Source of the DNA: Amaranthus tricolor
Lineage: Eukaryota > Streptophyta > Magnoliopsida > Caryophyllales > Amaranthaceae
Length of the DNA: 64,000 bases
Direction: 5' to 3'
Assembly: GCF_026212465.1 (NCBI RefSeq)
Contig: NC_080062.1
Span: forward strand, 13,469,524-13,533,523
Every line of letters starts with the position of its first letter. The first letter of the stretch is position 1. Positions 1-10,176 of the stretch are shown piece after piece. The notes under the pieces were generated by a model. The model was not told the DNA's origin. It saw nothing but the letters and a program-made list of their open reading frames with translations, and did no database searches. The position numbers were made by a program, and so were the translations under genes.

Positions 1-961
1 CATTCATTCATTATTGATCATTGCTACTTGTTCATTCTTCATCATTCATTCTACAATGCTCATTGATCCTTGTTCATTCTTCATTGTTCATTCATTTTTG
101 ATCATTGATCCTTGTTCATTCTTCATCGTTCATTCTACAAAGATCATTGCTCCTTGTTCATTCTTCATCATTCATTCTTCAATGATCATTGATCCTTTTT
201 CTTTCTTCATCGTTCATTCTTCATTGATCATTGATCCTTGTTCCTTCTTCATCGTTCATTCTTCAAAGATGATTGATCCTTGTTCATTCGTCATTGTTCA
301 TTCATTATTGATCATTGATCCTTGTTCATTCTTCATCGTTCATTTTCAATGATCATTGCTCCTTGTTCATTCTTCATCGTTCATTCTACAATGCTCATGG
401 ATCCTTGTTCATTCTTCATCATTCATTCTTCAATGATCATTGATCCTTGTTCATTCTTCATTGTTCATTGTTCATTGATCAATGATCCTTGTTCATTCTT
501 CATCGTTCATTCTTCAATGATCGTTGATCCTTGTTAATTCTTCATTGATAATTGATCCTTGTTAATTCTTAATCGTTCATTCTTCAATGATCATTGAACC
601 GTGTTCATTCTTCGTTGTTCATTCTTCAATGATCATTGATCCTTGTTCATTCTTCATCGTTCATTCTTCTATAATCATTGATCCTTGTTCATTCTACATC
701 GTTCATTCTACAATGCTCAATGATCCTTGTTCATTCTTCATCGTTCATTCATTATTGATCATTGATCCTTGTTCATTCTTCATCGTTCATTCTACAATGC
801 TCATTGATCCTTGTTCATTCTTCATTGTTCATTGTTCATTGATAATTGATCCTTGTTCATTCTTTATTGTTCATTCTTCAATGATCATTGAACCTTGTTC
901 ATTCTTCAATGATCATTGATCCTTGTTCATTCTTCATCGTTCATTCTTCAATGATCATTGA
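1..961. repeat. 42-bp minisatellite, left block
   Basis: Degenerate tandem repeat with a 42-bp unit made of three 14-bp thirds. Two thirds are near copies of each other (TTGTTCATTCTTCA and TCGTTCATTCTTCA) and the third is ATGATCATTGATCC. Variants replace TCTTCAATGATC by TCTACAATGCTC or by TCATTATTGATC. Because 42 is a multiple of three, long stop-free frames run through it (repeating IDPCSFFIVHSS on the + strand), but these follow from the period and are not evidence of a gene. The block runs off the left edge and is cut on the right by the element at 962-1989. It could be a local expansion or the edge of a larger array. Confidence 0.93.
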
Positions 962-1989
962 TGATGTGTAAACAAGACGAGAAACCTTGTTACAAAATGA
1001 TAAGTTAAAGGGGTCACACGTTTTTTGGTATATTTTTTAGTATGATCAGATTAGTTAGGGGAACTCTCACCCTAAACTTGAGGATATAACAAGGAGGAAC
1101 ACTCACTCACTTGTTTGGGTGTAGCTTAGATTAGGGAACTCTCACCAAATCGTCAACTACAAGCTTTAGTTTTAGGAACTCTCACTAAAACTCTAACTCT
1201 TCAAATTTGGAACACTCAAATTTGGACAATTAAAATTGACTAAACACAAGTCAAGTTCAATAAACAAAACACAAGTTTTTTGGCAAATTTCTGGATGTGT
1301 TTTTCATTCATCAAAGTATGCTATATATAGCATTCTTACATTAAATAATTACAACCTTTCACTTGCCTAAATAAATTCACAAAAGAAAATAAAAAGACAA
1401 CAAAATAAAAGAGAATTAAGTGGCTAATCAATGTCCACATTAATCTCCATTACACACACTTAAGACTAATTAAACAAAGATTAAAACTAGGGAAGAAATG
1501 GCCAGCAATTAAACTCTTCACATGGCTCCTTCAAGTGTGCAAAGTAACATCCAAAACAGCCCATTCATTTGCCTGGTAACTCCCATTTACTCCTCCATTT
1601 AAGCTTCTTTATTATTGCATTTTACTCCTACAATAATGCCTAGTAACCCCCACTTAAAAAGGTTAATATTCAGCCATAAATACTCCTAAAAACATGCCCC
1701 TTTGAATTCCAAAACTGCAGCTTTAAATGAGATTAAAAACCAGCCATAAATCTCCTTAAAACATGCCCCTTCGTATTCCAAAACTGTTTGGAATTAGTTC
1801 CTTGTAACCGACACCCTTTAATTTATACTTTCAACAAAGTACTTAATCATACTTAGCAAAGTACAACCATTTGATGACTTATTTGGACCGTGCATGCTAT
1901 GATCAAAATAAGACTTGGACAAAATTAATTCCCTTGCATTGGATTGGACTTGGACATCTTGGACACTTGTACCTTGACCATCTTGGTCA
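962..1989. mobile_element. solo-LTR-like element with 5-bp target site duplication
   Basis: A 1,028-bp non-repetitive segment lies inside the minisatellite. It begins TGATG and ends GGTCA, giving the TG...CA ends and short TGA/TCA inverted termini typical of LTRs. ATTGA flanks it on both sides (957-961 and 1990-1994). Removing the element and one ATTGA restores a normal minisatellite unit, which is strong evidence for a real insertion. Its two ends do not resemble each other, so this is a single LTR-like unit and not a miniature element with two LTRs. TATATATA at 1322-1329 could be a promoter TATA box on either strand. The motif GGAACTCTCAC occurs at 1060, 1135 and 1175. No coding domain is present. 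Superfamily is undetermined; a Copia- or Gypsy-type solo LTR is the most likely origin. Confidence 0.75.
1671..1786. repeat. 46-bp direct duplication inside the LTR-like element
   Basis: The segment starting CAGCCATAAAT at 1671-1716 recurs in slightly diverged form at 1741-1786, a 70-bp offset. Both copies contain ACATGCCCCTT and end in CCAAAACTG. This is probably an old internal duplication in the LTR. Confidence 0.75.
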
Positions 1990-3534
1990 ATTGATCCTTG
2001 TTCATTCTTCATCATTCATTCATTATTGATCATTGCTCCTTGTTCATTCTTCATCGTTCATTCTACAATGCTCATTGATCCTTGTTCATTTATTATTGAT
2101 CATTGATCCTTGTTCATTCTTCATCGTTCATTCTACAATGCTCATTGATCCTTGTTCATTCTTCATTGTTCATTGTTCATTGATAATTGATCCTTGTTCA
2201 TTCTTTATTGTTCATTCTTCAATGATCATTGAACCTTGTTCATTCTTCGTCGTTCATTCTTCAATGATCATTGATCCTTGTTCATTCTTCATCGTTCATT
2301 CTTCAATGATCATTGATCCTTGTTCATTCTTCATCATTCATTCATTAATGATCATTGCTCCTTGTTCATTCTTCATCGTTCATTCTACAATGCTCATTGA
2401 TCCTTGTTCATTCATTATTGATCATTGATCCTTGTTCATTCTTCATCGTTCATTCCACAATGATTATTGCTCCTTGTTCATTCTTCATCGTTCATTCTAC
2501 AATGCTCATTGATCCATGTTCATTCTTCATCGTTCATTCATTATTGATCATTGATTCTTATTCATTTTTCATCGTTCATTCTACAATGCTCATTGATCCT
2601 TGTTCATTCTTCATCGTTCATTCTTCAATGATCATTGATCCTTGTTCATTCTTCATCGTTCGTTCTACAATGCTCATTGATCCATGTTCATTCTTCATCG
2701 TTCATTCATTATTGATCTTTAATTCTTATTCATTTTTCATCGTTCATTCTATAATGCTCATTGATCCTTGTTCATTCTTCATCGTTCATTGTTCATTGAT
2801 CATTGATCCTTGTTCATTCTTCATCGTTCATTCTTCAATAATCATTGATCCTTGTTCATTCTACATCGTTCATTCTACAATGCTCAATGATCCTTGTTCA
2901 TTCTTCATCGTTCATTCATTATTGATCATTGATCCTTGTTCATTCTTCATCGTTCATTCTACAATGCTCATTGATCCTTGTTCATTCTTCATCGTTCATT
3001 GTTCATTGATAATTGATCCTTGTTCATTCTTGATCGTTCATTCTTCAATGATCATTGAACCTTGTTCATTCTTCATTGTTCATTGTTCATTGATAATTGA
3101 TCCTTGTTCATTCTTTATTGTTCATTCTTCAATGATCATTGAACCTTGTTCATTCTTCGTCGTTCATTCTTCAATGATCATTAATCCTATTTCATTCTTC
3201 ATCGTTCATTCTTCAATGATCATTGATCCTTGTTCATTCTTCATCATTCATTCATTATTGATCAATGCTCCTTGTTCATTCTTCATCGTTCATTCTACAA
3301 TGCTCATTGATCCTTGTTCATTTATTATTGATCATTGATCCTTGTTCATTCTTCATCGTTCATTCTACAATGCTCATTGATCCTTGTTCATTCTTCATCG
3401 TTCATTGTTCATTGATCATTGATCCTTGTTCATTCTTCATCGTTCATTCTTCAATAATCATTGATCCTTGTTCATTCTACATCTTCATTCTACAATGCTC
3501 AATGATCCTTGTTCATTCTTCATCGTTCATTCTT
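1990..3534. repeat. 42-bp minisatellite, right block
   Basis: Continuation of the same 42-bp array after the inserted element. Unit variants recur in the same order in several places: a stretch starting near 2033 is similar to ones starting near 2355 and 3265, so blocks of several units were duplicated together. The final part from 3257 recurs exactly at 9792 inside the viral array. Reading frames of up to 327 codons (2355-3338) are a consequence of the 3n period. The block ends at TCATTCTT, where the viral junction begins. Confidence 0.93.
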
Positions 3535-3641
3535 AGAAAAATATACCTCTAGATCCATTTGGAATATCAAAAATTTAGATTTAGATTTATTTGGAATATC
3601 AGAAATGACTGAAGTTGTTTTTTGAGGAAAAGAAAAATTTA
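3535..3641 (+). other. patchwork junction between minisatellite and viral array
   Basis: About 107 bp join the minisatellite to viral ORF1. Much of it consists of scraps found elsewhere in the viral unit. A 14-bp piece containing CTCTAGATCC (3545-3558) matches ORF1 at 9279-9292. TTTAGATTTATTTGGAA matches the intergenic region near 8647. The segment 3603-3641 is identical to 8612-8650 just upstream of ORF1. The last piece joins ORF1 codon 425 through a shared AAAGAAAAATTTA. This resembles templated filler DNA from error-prone end joining. A TGA at 3623-3625 closes the ORF1 frame upstream. Confidence 0.75.
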
Positions 3642-6600
3642 TATCAGGACTACCAAAATTATTTGCTCAAAGAATTTTTAGAAAAATAGCTGAACATGAT
3701 ACAGATAAAGAACAAGCTCTTAATAATACTACTTATGGAGGACTTTTCGCTTTCATTAAAAAGGAAGGTCTTTCTTTATGTGAAGAACTCAAACTCCAAG
3801 CCAAATATACCTCTGAAAAGAAACAATCTAGGAAAGAAATTGGATGTTTCTGTGAAGCATTTGGTATGGAAGCTATTAGAGCTCCCTCTACAAAAAAGAA
3901 AATTAAAAAACAATTTTCTAAATTTTCAAAAGATAAAAATAAAAATTCTTATCCTTCTTATTATCGAAAGAAACGAGGAAAGAAAAATTTCGGAAATTTC
4001 CGAAAATCAAACAAAGCTTTCAAAATCTTTTGTTATTCGTGTGGAAAACCTGGACATAAAGCAAATGCTTGTACCACAAAGAAAAAGATTCAAGAATTAT
4101 TTATTAACGACTCTGAGCTAGGAGATAAAATATCCAAAATATTATTACAAACCCCTGAGTCTACTTCTTCTTCTTCTTCAGAAAAGGAAGATGACGAAAT
4201 TTTACAAATTAATGATCAAACTTCTGATTCTGAATCTTCAATTTCTTCCTCTCCTATCAAATGCATTAATGTTTTAACAGATAAAGAGAAAAATGTGGAA
4301 TTTCTTTTTGATCTCGTTGACAAAATCCAAGATAAAGAGATCAAAAGAGAAACCCTTTTGAAACTCAAAACTATGGTTTTGGGTGAAACCTCTACCTCTA
4401 AAAACAAAGAAAGTATTCCAATTCCTCAAATTGAACCTTTCAATATTTCAAAATTATTAGAAAAATACTCTTCCAAAGAAATGACTTCTAAATTAATTCC
4501 TATTAAGAATCAAACTCTTTCGGTCAAAGATCTTCAACTTGAAATAAATAAAATCAAAGAAGACATCATTTCTATCAAAAATAGTTTAAAGCATTTAGAA
4601 ATCAAAGATTTCGAACTTGAAACAAAATTATCTATTTTAGAAAACCCCATCTATAAAGAAAATCTTTCTTTGGGAAAAGAGAAAGTTAATGGGGATGATG
4701 ATGATTTTATCACTGTTATTAATAAAATTAATTTTCAAAAATGGTATGCACCAGTTACTTTTCAAATTGGAGATTTTCAAAAAACCTATATTGCTTTAAT
4801 TGATAGTGGAGCGGATCAAAATTGCTTAAGGGAAGGATTAGTCCCAACTAAATTTTATGAAAAAACAAAAACTCGGTTATATAGTGCAAATAGTTCACCC
4901 ATGGATATTAAATATAAAATTTCAAAAGGAAAGATCATAAATGAAAATTATAGTTTTACTAATACTTTCATTATTATTAATGATATTAAGGAAGAAATAA
5001 TATTAGGCACTCCCTTTTTAACACAAATTTATCCTTTTTGGGTTGATGACAAAGGTGTTCATACAAAAATTTTAGGGAAACAATTATCATTTCCTTTTTT
5101 AAGTCCCATGTTACAAAAAGATATTAATTTATTACAAAATTCTTCAGTAATACAAAGTATAAATTTAATAAAACAAAAAGAATTTCAAATTTCTTCTTTA
5201 AAAGAAGAAATTTCTTTTCAAAGGATTGAAGAACAATTACAACAATCAAAATTGCAACAAAAAATTTTTAATTTAGAAAATATTTTAAAATCAAAAGTTT
5301 GTGCTGATATTCCAAATGCCTTTTGGGATAGAAAAAGGCATATTGTCACATTGCCATATGAAAAAGATTTCTCTGAAAAAAATATTCCTACAAAAGCTAG
5401 ACCCATCCAAATGAATTCTGAGCATCTTGAATTCTGCAAGAAAGAAATTCAAACTCTTTTAGATAAAAAATTAATAACTCCATCCAAATCTCCTTGGAGC
5501 TGTGCAGCATTTTATGTTATGAATGCAGCAGAAAAAGAAAGAGGAGTTCCTAGATTAGTTATTAATTACAAACCTTTAAACAAAGTTCTTCAATGGATAA
5601 GATATCCAATCCCAAATAAAAGAGATTTAATTAATCGCTTATATAAAGCCAAAATATTTTCAAAATTTGATATGAAATCTGGTTTCTGGCAAATACAAAT
5701 TGCTAAAGAAGATAGGTATAAAACTGCATTCACGGTACCATTTGGACATTATGAGTGGAATGTAATGCCTTTTGGACTTAAAAATGCTCCTTCTGAATTT
5801 CAACATATAATGAATGATATTTTCAATCAATTTTCTTCATTCATAATTGTTTATATAGATGATGTTTTAATTTTTTCTCATGATATTGATCAACATTTCA
5901 AACATTTACATATATTTCTAAACACTGTTGAAAAAAATGGTTTAGTAGTTTCTGCCACTAAAATGAAATTATTTCAAACAAAAATTAGATTTTTGGGACA
6001 TGACATTTATAAAGGAACAATCAAGCCAATTACAAGGTCTTTAGAATTTGCAGAAAAATTCCCTAACGAAATTAAAGACAAAACCCAGTTACAAAGATTT
6101 TTGGGATGTCTAAATTATATATCAGATTTTTTCCCAAAGCTCAGACAAATTTGCATGCCCCTCTTTCAAAGACTTCAAAAAAATCCGCCTCCCTGGTCAG
6201 AAATTCATACTAAGACTATTATTGAATTAAAACAAAAAATCAAATCACTTCCATGTCTAGGCATTCCAGATCCATCTGCATTCATGATAGTAGAAACAGA
6301 TGCATCAGAAATAGGATATGGTGGCATATTAAAACAAAGAATAGATACAAAAGAACAATTAGTTAGATTTCATTCAGGTCTCTGGCTCGGACCTCAAAAA
6401 AATTATTCTACCATTAAAAAGGAAATTTTATCTATAGTACTATGCGTTTCAAAATTTCAAGATGATCTTTACAACAAAAAATTTTTGATAAGGATCGACT
6501 GCAAATCTGCAAAAGAGGTTCTAGAAAAGGATGTCAAAAACATTGTTTCTAAACAAATTTTTGCAAGATGGCAAGCAATTTTATCAGTATTTGATTTTCA

Positions 6601-6730
6601 AATAGAGCATATAAGAGGCGAAAGTAACTCTCTCCCTGATTTCTTAACTAGAGAATTTCTACAGGGACATCATAATGCCAAGGAAGAAGAATCAGCAAGA
6701 AAAACTCAAAGGGTTCCAGAGTTCAGATGA
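3626..6730 (+). pseudogene. ORF1 polyprotein, 3' part only (unit 1)
   Basis: The open frame starts just after the junction stop at 3623-3625 and carries ORF1 from about residue 425 to the normal TGA. It lacks the N-terminal region and the front of the capsid domain. The first in-frame ATG (3866) corresponds to residue 500 of the full protein. Everything downstream is intact and identical to the full copies at protein level: CCHC knuckle, DSGA protease, YIDD reverse transcriptase and RNase H. It overlaps ORF2 by 56 bp at its 3' end. There is no viral promoter upstream, only minisatellite, so expression would need read-through from outside. It is a 5'-truncated copy left at the edge of the array. 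Confidence 0.88.
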
Positions 6731-7979
6731 TTACGAAATGGAACCAGATCCAAAACCAAACAAAACAGAACAAAATAAATTTTCATCCTCCAAAAATCTT
6801 CAAACTACCCTATCCATTTCAAACAAATTTACTCAACTAAATGATTTTCCCCCACTTCCATATTCACAAATTGTTCAAGAGCCTACTACACAAAATATTA
6901 TTTCAAATTCAAAACAAAAAGAACCAACTACAAAAATACCAACACAAAGCTTTACCAAATCTGCATACATTACAAAAACCGAAATAGAAAATGTATATCT
7001 CACTAATTTTACAATTCCTCAAAGCCCACAAATTATTAATTCCATCAATCAAAAAACTTTTCCAAAAGGTTGCGAATGGATACCAGAAAATCGTTTTAAA
7101 ACTCAAAGGTTTTATGAATTTATTTTAGTAGATTCAAACTCTGTTGAAATCCAACATATCAAGGATTCTTCAGAAAAAATAATTTATTCAAAATGTATTT
7201 TTAAGAAAATTATTTCGTCTGTAGAATGGGGAGACCCTTATGCAGAACGAATTTTTTCAAAAAGATTTTTCCCTCAAAATTACTCATACTATGATTACAA
7301 AATGGCCTGGTATAGAGCATTTTTATTCAGACCATTTGATCATTCATGGTTTTTTATATTTGACAAATATTGTCCAAAGAAATATCCTATGTGGTTTTAT
7401 CATTGGTGGTATTTATTTGGACCAACTCCTCAAATTTATCCAAAAGAATGCAATGAGGGTTTCACAACTTTTGTTGCCAATTCAAATTATCAAGCTTATG
7501 AAACTCCAGTCATGTTTCATGCAGAATTTAAAATTCCATGGATTCTATGTTGGAGTTACTGTCTCAAACAACACCTTCCACGTCCATATCCATATTCATT
7601 AATAAGAGAATTCAAAATTAAATGGTGGGACAAATTTACCTTAGAAATTTGTTCAACAAAAAATGTTATCTCCTTTTTTCAAACCGGTATAAAAATGGAA
7701 TACCAATCTCCATCAACCACCAACAAACCTTCACCCTCAAAAGCAACATCAAATTCAAACTCTCCTCAACACAATAAAAATCCCAAAGTAGAAAGTCCAA
7801 ATTCAGAATCATTATCTAAAGTCCAGAAAGCTATTCTCAAAAAGATTCTTGAAGATCCACAATATGCAAAGAAAATATTATCAGAAGAATCCTCTGATGA
7901 GATTTTATCGGAGTTTTCAAATGAGTCTTATGATCCAACATTTGGTGGCCCATTTGCTCAAGATCCATACGACTTTTAA
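6675..7979 (+). CDS. viral ORF2, 434 residues, function unknown (unit 1)
   Basis: Complete ORF2, identical in protein to the copies at 13210 and 19745; the full description is given at 19745. It starts inside the end of the truncated ORF1 of unit 1 and ends with TAA at 7977-7979, just before the intergenic region. Since the ORF1 in front of it has lost its own promoter, this copy probably depends on read-through transcription. Confidence 0.8.
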   Translation: MPRKKNQQEKLKGFQSSDDYEMEPDPKPNKTEQNKFSSSKNLQTTLSISNKFTQLNDFPPLPYSQIVQEPTTQNIISNSKQKEPTTKIPTQSFTKSAYITKTEIENVYLTNFTIPQSPQIINSINQKTFPKGCEWIPENRFKTQRFYEFILVDSNSVEIQHIKDSSEKIIYSKCIFKKIISSVEWGDPYAERIFSKRFFPQNYSYYDYKMAWYRAFLFRPFDHSWFFIFDKYCPKKYPMWFYHWWYLFGPTPQIYPKECNEGFTTFVANSNYQAYETPVMFHAEFKIPWILCWSYCLKQHLPRPYPYSLIREFKIKWWDKFTLEICSTKNVISFFQTGIKMEYQSPSTTNKPSPSKATSNSNSPQHNKNPKVESPNSESLSKVQKAILKKILEDPQYAKKILSEESSDEILSEFSNESYDPTFGGPFAQDPYDF

Positions 7980-8345
7980 TATTGAGTTCACAAAAGTTCA
8001 ATTCAAATGTTCAACAACTCAAATTAATTCATCCGGAAGCACAAACGTAAGCAATGACGAAATCAAAAGTATCATTCAAATGTTCAACAACTCAAATTAA
8101 TTCATCCGGAAGCACAAACGTAAGCAATGACGAAATCAAAAGCATCTCCAACAGTAATTCAAAGCATCTTCAACAGTAAAGCATCTCCAACAGTGATTCA
8201 AAGCATCTTCAACAGTAAAGCATCTTCAATAGTAATTCAAAGCATCTTCTACAGTATTATAGTGTAACTTTAATAATTATGTTTGTACTATTTCTCTTTA
8301 ATTTCTTATTGGAAGAGCAGATTGCACCTTATCTCTTCCTTTGTG

Positions 8346-8354
8346 TATAAATAA
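8346..8354 (+). promoter_or_regulatory. TATA box of unit 1 viral promoter
   Basis: TATAAATAA lies at the expected place downstream of the as-1-like and short-repeat elements. Transcription would start about 30 bp downstream. Confidence 0.6.
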
Positions 8355-8417
8355 AGTGTCTAGCTCTAAGATGAGAGCATCCTGTAATTTTTTTTTTTTT
8401 GTTTAAGTCTTATCTCA

Positions 8418-8423
8418 AATAAA
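8418..8423 (+). terminator. AATAAA polyadenylation signal, unit 1
   Basis: AATAAA lies about 72 bp after the start of the TATA box, hence just inside the predicted transcript. Caulimovirids place the poly(A) signal there so that it is bypassed near the cap and used after a full circuit. Confidence 0.5.
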
Positions 8424-8903
8424 TCTAACTTTCTTTACTTATCTTATTATTATCAATTATATAATAAGATTTATATCCACAAAATTATTAAATTATTTTC
8501 TCTATCGATCCTGTACTCCCTATTGGTATTATTATCAATTATATAAATCTAACTTTTTTGTTTAAGTCTTATCTTGGAAGATAGGCCTAGCTGAACAACT
8601 TTCTTTGTTCAAAATGACTGAAGTTGTTTTTTGAGGAAAAGAAAAATTTAGATTTATTTGGAAGATAAGTAAATAATTTTGACTGAAGAAAGTTAATAAT
8701 TTTGACTCTATGCAAAATTTTTTTGCATATTTTTCTTTGTTCAAAATTTTGACTCTATCAATACAATTACTAAAGATTTTGAAATAGATAAAAACTATCT
8801 AAGAGATGAATTTAATTCCTCTCACAATGCTGAACATCGAGATTGGTTTACATCTTTTTCTCGCTCCTTTAAAGACTCAATAAGAGATGTATGGTATAAA
8901 GAT

Positions 8904-9845
8904 ATGAATACTATTCAAATTAATATCCCGTTTTTTACATGGTTTTTATTGTTTTGTGAAAAACAAGGTATTGCTAATCCATATTCTCAAAATCACATAT
9001 TTGTACAAACCAAACTTCAAAAAAATTGGGTTTTGAAGGATGGACAAACAATTAGTTCAGTTCATCCACCATTACAAAATATTACTTTTCCCTATTATGA
9101 CCGTGAAATAAAGGCTAGTCCTTTTAAAGAAGGAAGAGTAGATCAAACAGATAAAACTCCAAATGTAGAAGACATCATTAAAATTTATCATCAAAATAAT
9201 TTTACAAATCAAATCCTTCATACCGTTGCTACACAAGTAGATCAACTTTCAAATAAGGTTGATAATTTACAAAAAGAAACCTCTAGATCCATAGCCCCTA
9301 ATACGATTGCATCATTAGGATCTAATAAGGTTTCTGCACCGCATTTCAAACCACCAGGATTAACTATACCTATGACTCAAATGTTTCCAAAAAATGGTTT
9401 TACTTCTTCTAACTCTAATTCTGCAGTGTTAGATAAAATTCAAAAATCTTTACAAAAATTAGCAGATAGTCCAAGTCATATTAAGGTTTTGAGTAAATAT
9501 CAAAGTTCAGAGATATCTTCTGATGAAGAAAATTCTGAGTCTTTAATCATTTCAAAAGTTGCAAAGCAATTTCAAGAATCTGATAATGATCCTCATCAAA
9601 TTAATAAAATACGATCATCTTGGAAGAATATCCCTACAAAAAACTATTATCCTAGGCCTACTCCTGTTGATCTTCAATATGAAGAAAGGTCTACATTTAC
9701 CTCCAAATCCTTTTCCCCAGATATGATCCATGAATGGAACATAGATGGAAAATCTGATTATGAAATTCTTAATACTCTTCAAAATATGGGAATTGATCAA
9801 TGCTCCTTGTTCATTCTTCATCGTTCATTCTACAATGCTCATTGA
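8904..9845 (+). pseudogene. ORF1 polyprotein, 5' part interrupted by minisatellite (unit 1/2 boundary)
   Basis: Starts at the same ATG as the full copies and matches them through G296 (codon 9789-9791). The frame then passes into minisatellite sequence and stops at 9843-9845, giving a 313-residue product with about 17 foreign C-terminal residues. It retains the N-terminal region, the short heptad-like segment at about residues 104-125 and the beginning of the capsid region. It lacks most of the capsid domain, the zinc knuckle and all enzymes. The promoter at 8346 is in place, so a truncated protein could be made, but no function is evident. The junction shares only AT between the viral and minisatellite partners. 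Confidence 0.88.
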
Positions 9846-10069
9846 TCCTTGTTCATTTATTATTGATCATTGATCCTTGTTCATTCTTCATCGTTCATTC
9901 TACAATGCTCATTGATCCTTGTTCATTCTTCATCGTTCATTGTTCATTGATCATTGATCCTTGTTCATTCTTCATCGTTCATTCTTCAATAATCATTGAT
10001 CCTTGTTCATTCTACATCTTCATTCTACAATGCTCAATGATCCTTGTTCATTCTTCATCGTTCATTCTT
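9792..10069. repeat. 42-bp minisatellite inside viral ORF1 (copy of 3257-3534)
   Basis: This 278-bp stretch reproduces 3257-3534 in the same order, including the degenerate unit near its end where TACATCTTCATTC lacks a base triplet. It lies exactly 6,535 bp from its source. It replaces ORF1 sequence corresponding to 16327-16604 of the intact unit. Confidence 0.93.
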
Positions 10070-10176
10070 AGAAAAATATACCTCTAGATCCATTTGGAAT
10101 ATCAAAAATTTAGATTTAGATTTATTTGGAATATCAGAAATGACTGAAGTTGTTTTTTGAGGAAAAGAAAAATTTA
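10070..10176 (+). other. patchwork junction, second copy
   Basis: Copy of the junction at 3535-3641 at the same 6,535-bp offset, returning the sequence to viral ORF1 at codon 425. The stop codon that closes the ORF1 frame is again present, at 10158-10160. Confidence 0.8.

Larger units (their letters stand above)
7980..8903 (+). promoter_or_regulatory. viral intergenic region, unit 1
   Basis: Same order as the region at 21050-21973. A 73-bp tandem duplication (8001-8146) has an as-1-like motif in each copy (8045-8059, 8118-8132). A cluster of AAAGCATCTTCAACAGT-type repeats follows (8138-8255), then a TATA box (8346-8354) and a patchwork segment (about 8570-8770) before ORF1. This promoter would drive the interrupted ORF1 of the next segment, so its transcripts would run through the inserted minisatellite. 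Confidence 0.7.

Noticed and set aside
1818..2015. 65-codon minus-strand frame at the edge of the LTR-like element
   Set aside because: It begins in the minisatellite and ends in the element, so it spans an insertion boundary and cannot be an ancestral gene.
2355..3338. 327-codon open frame in the minisatellite, encoding IDPCSFFIVHSS repeats
   Set aside because: A 42-bp period without an in-frame stop yields long frames automatically. The same region is open in shorter stretches elsewhere, with no promoter or codon signal; the frame is a by-product of the repeat.
1..3534. CRISPR-like repeat-spacer array
   Set aside because: The repeat units directly abut and vary throughout; there are no unique spacers, and the context is a plant nuclear genome.
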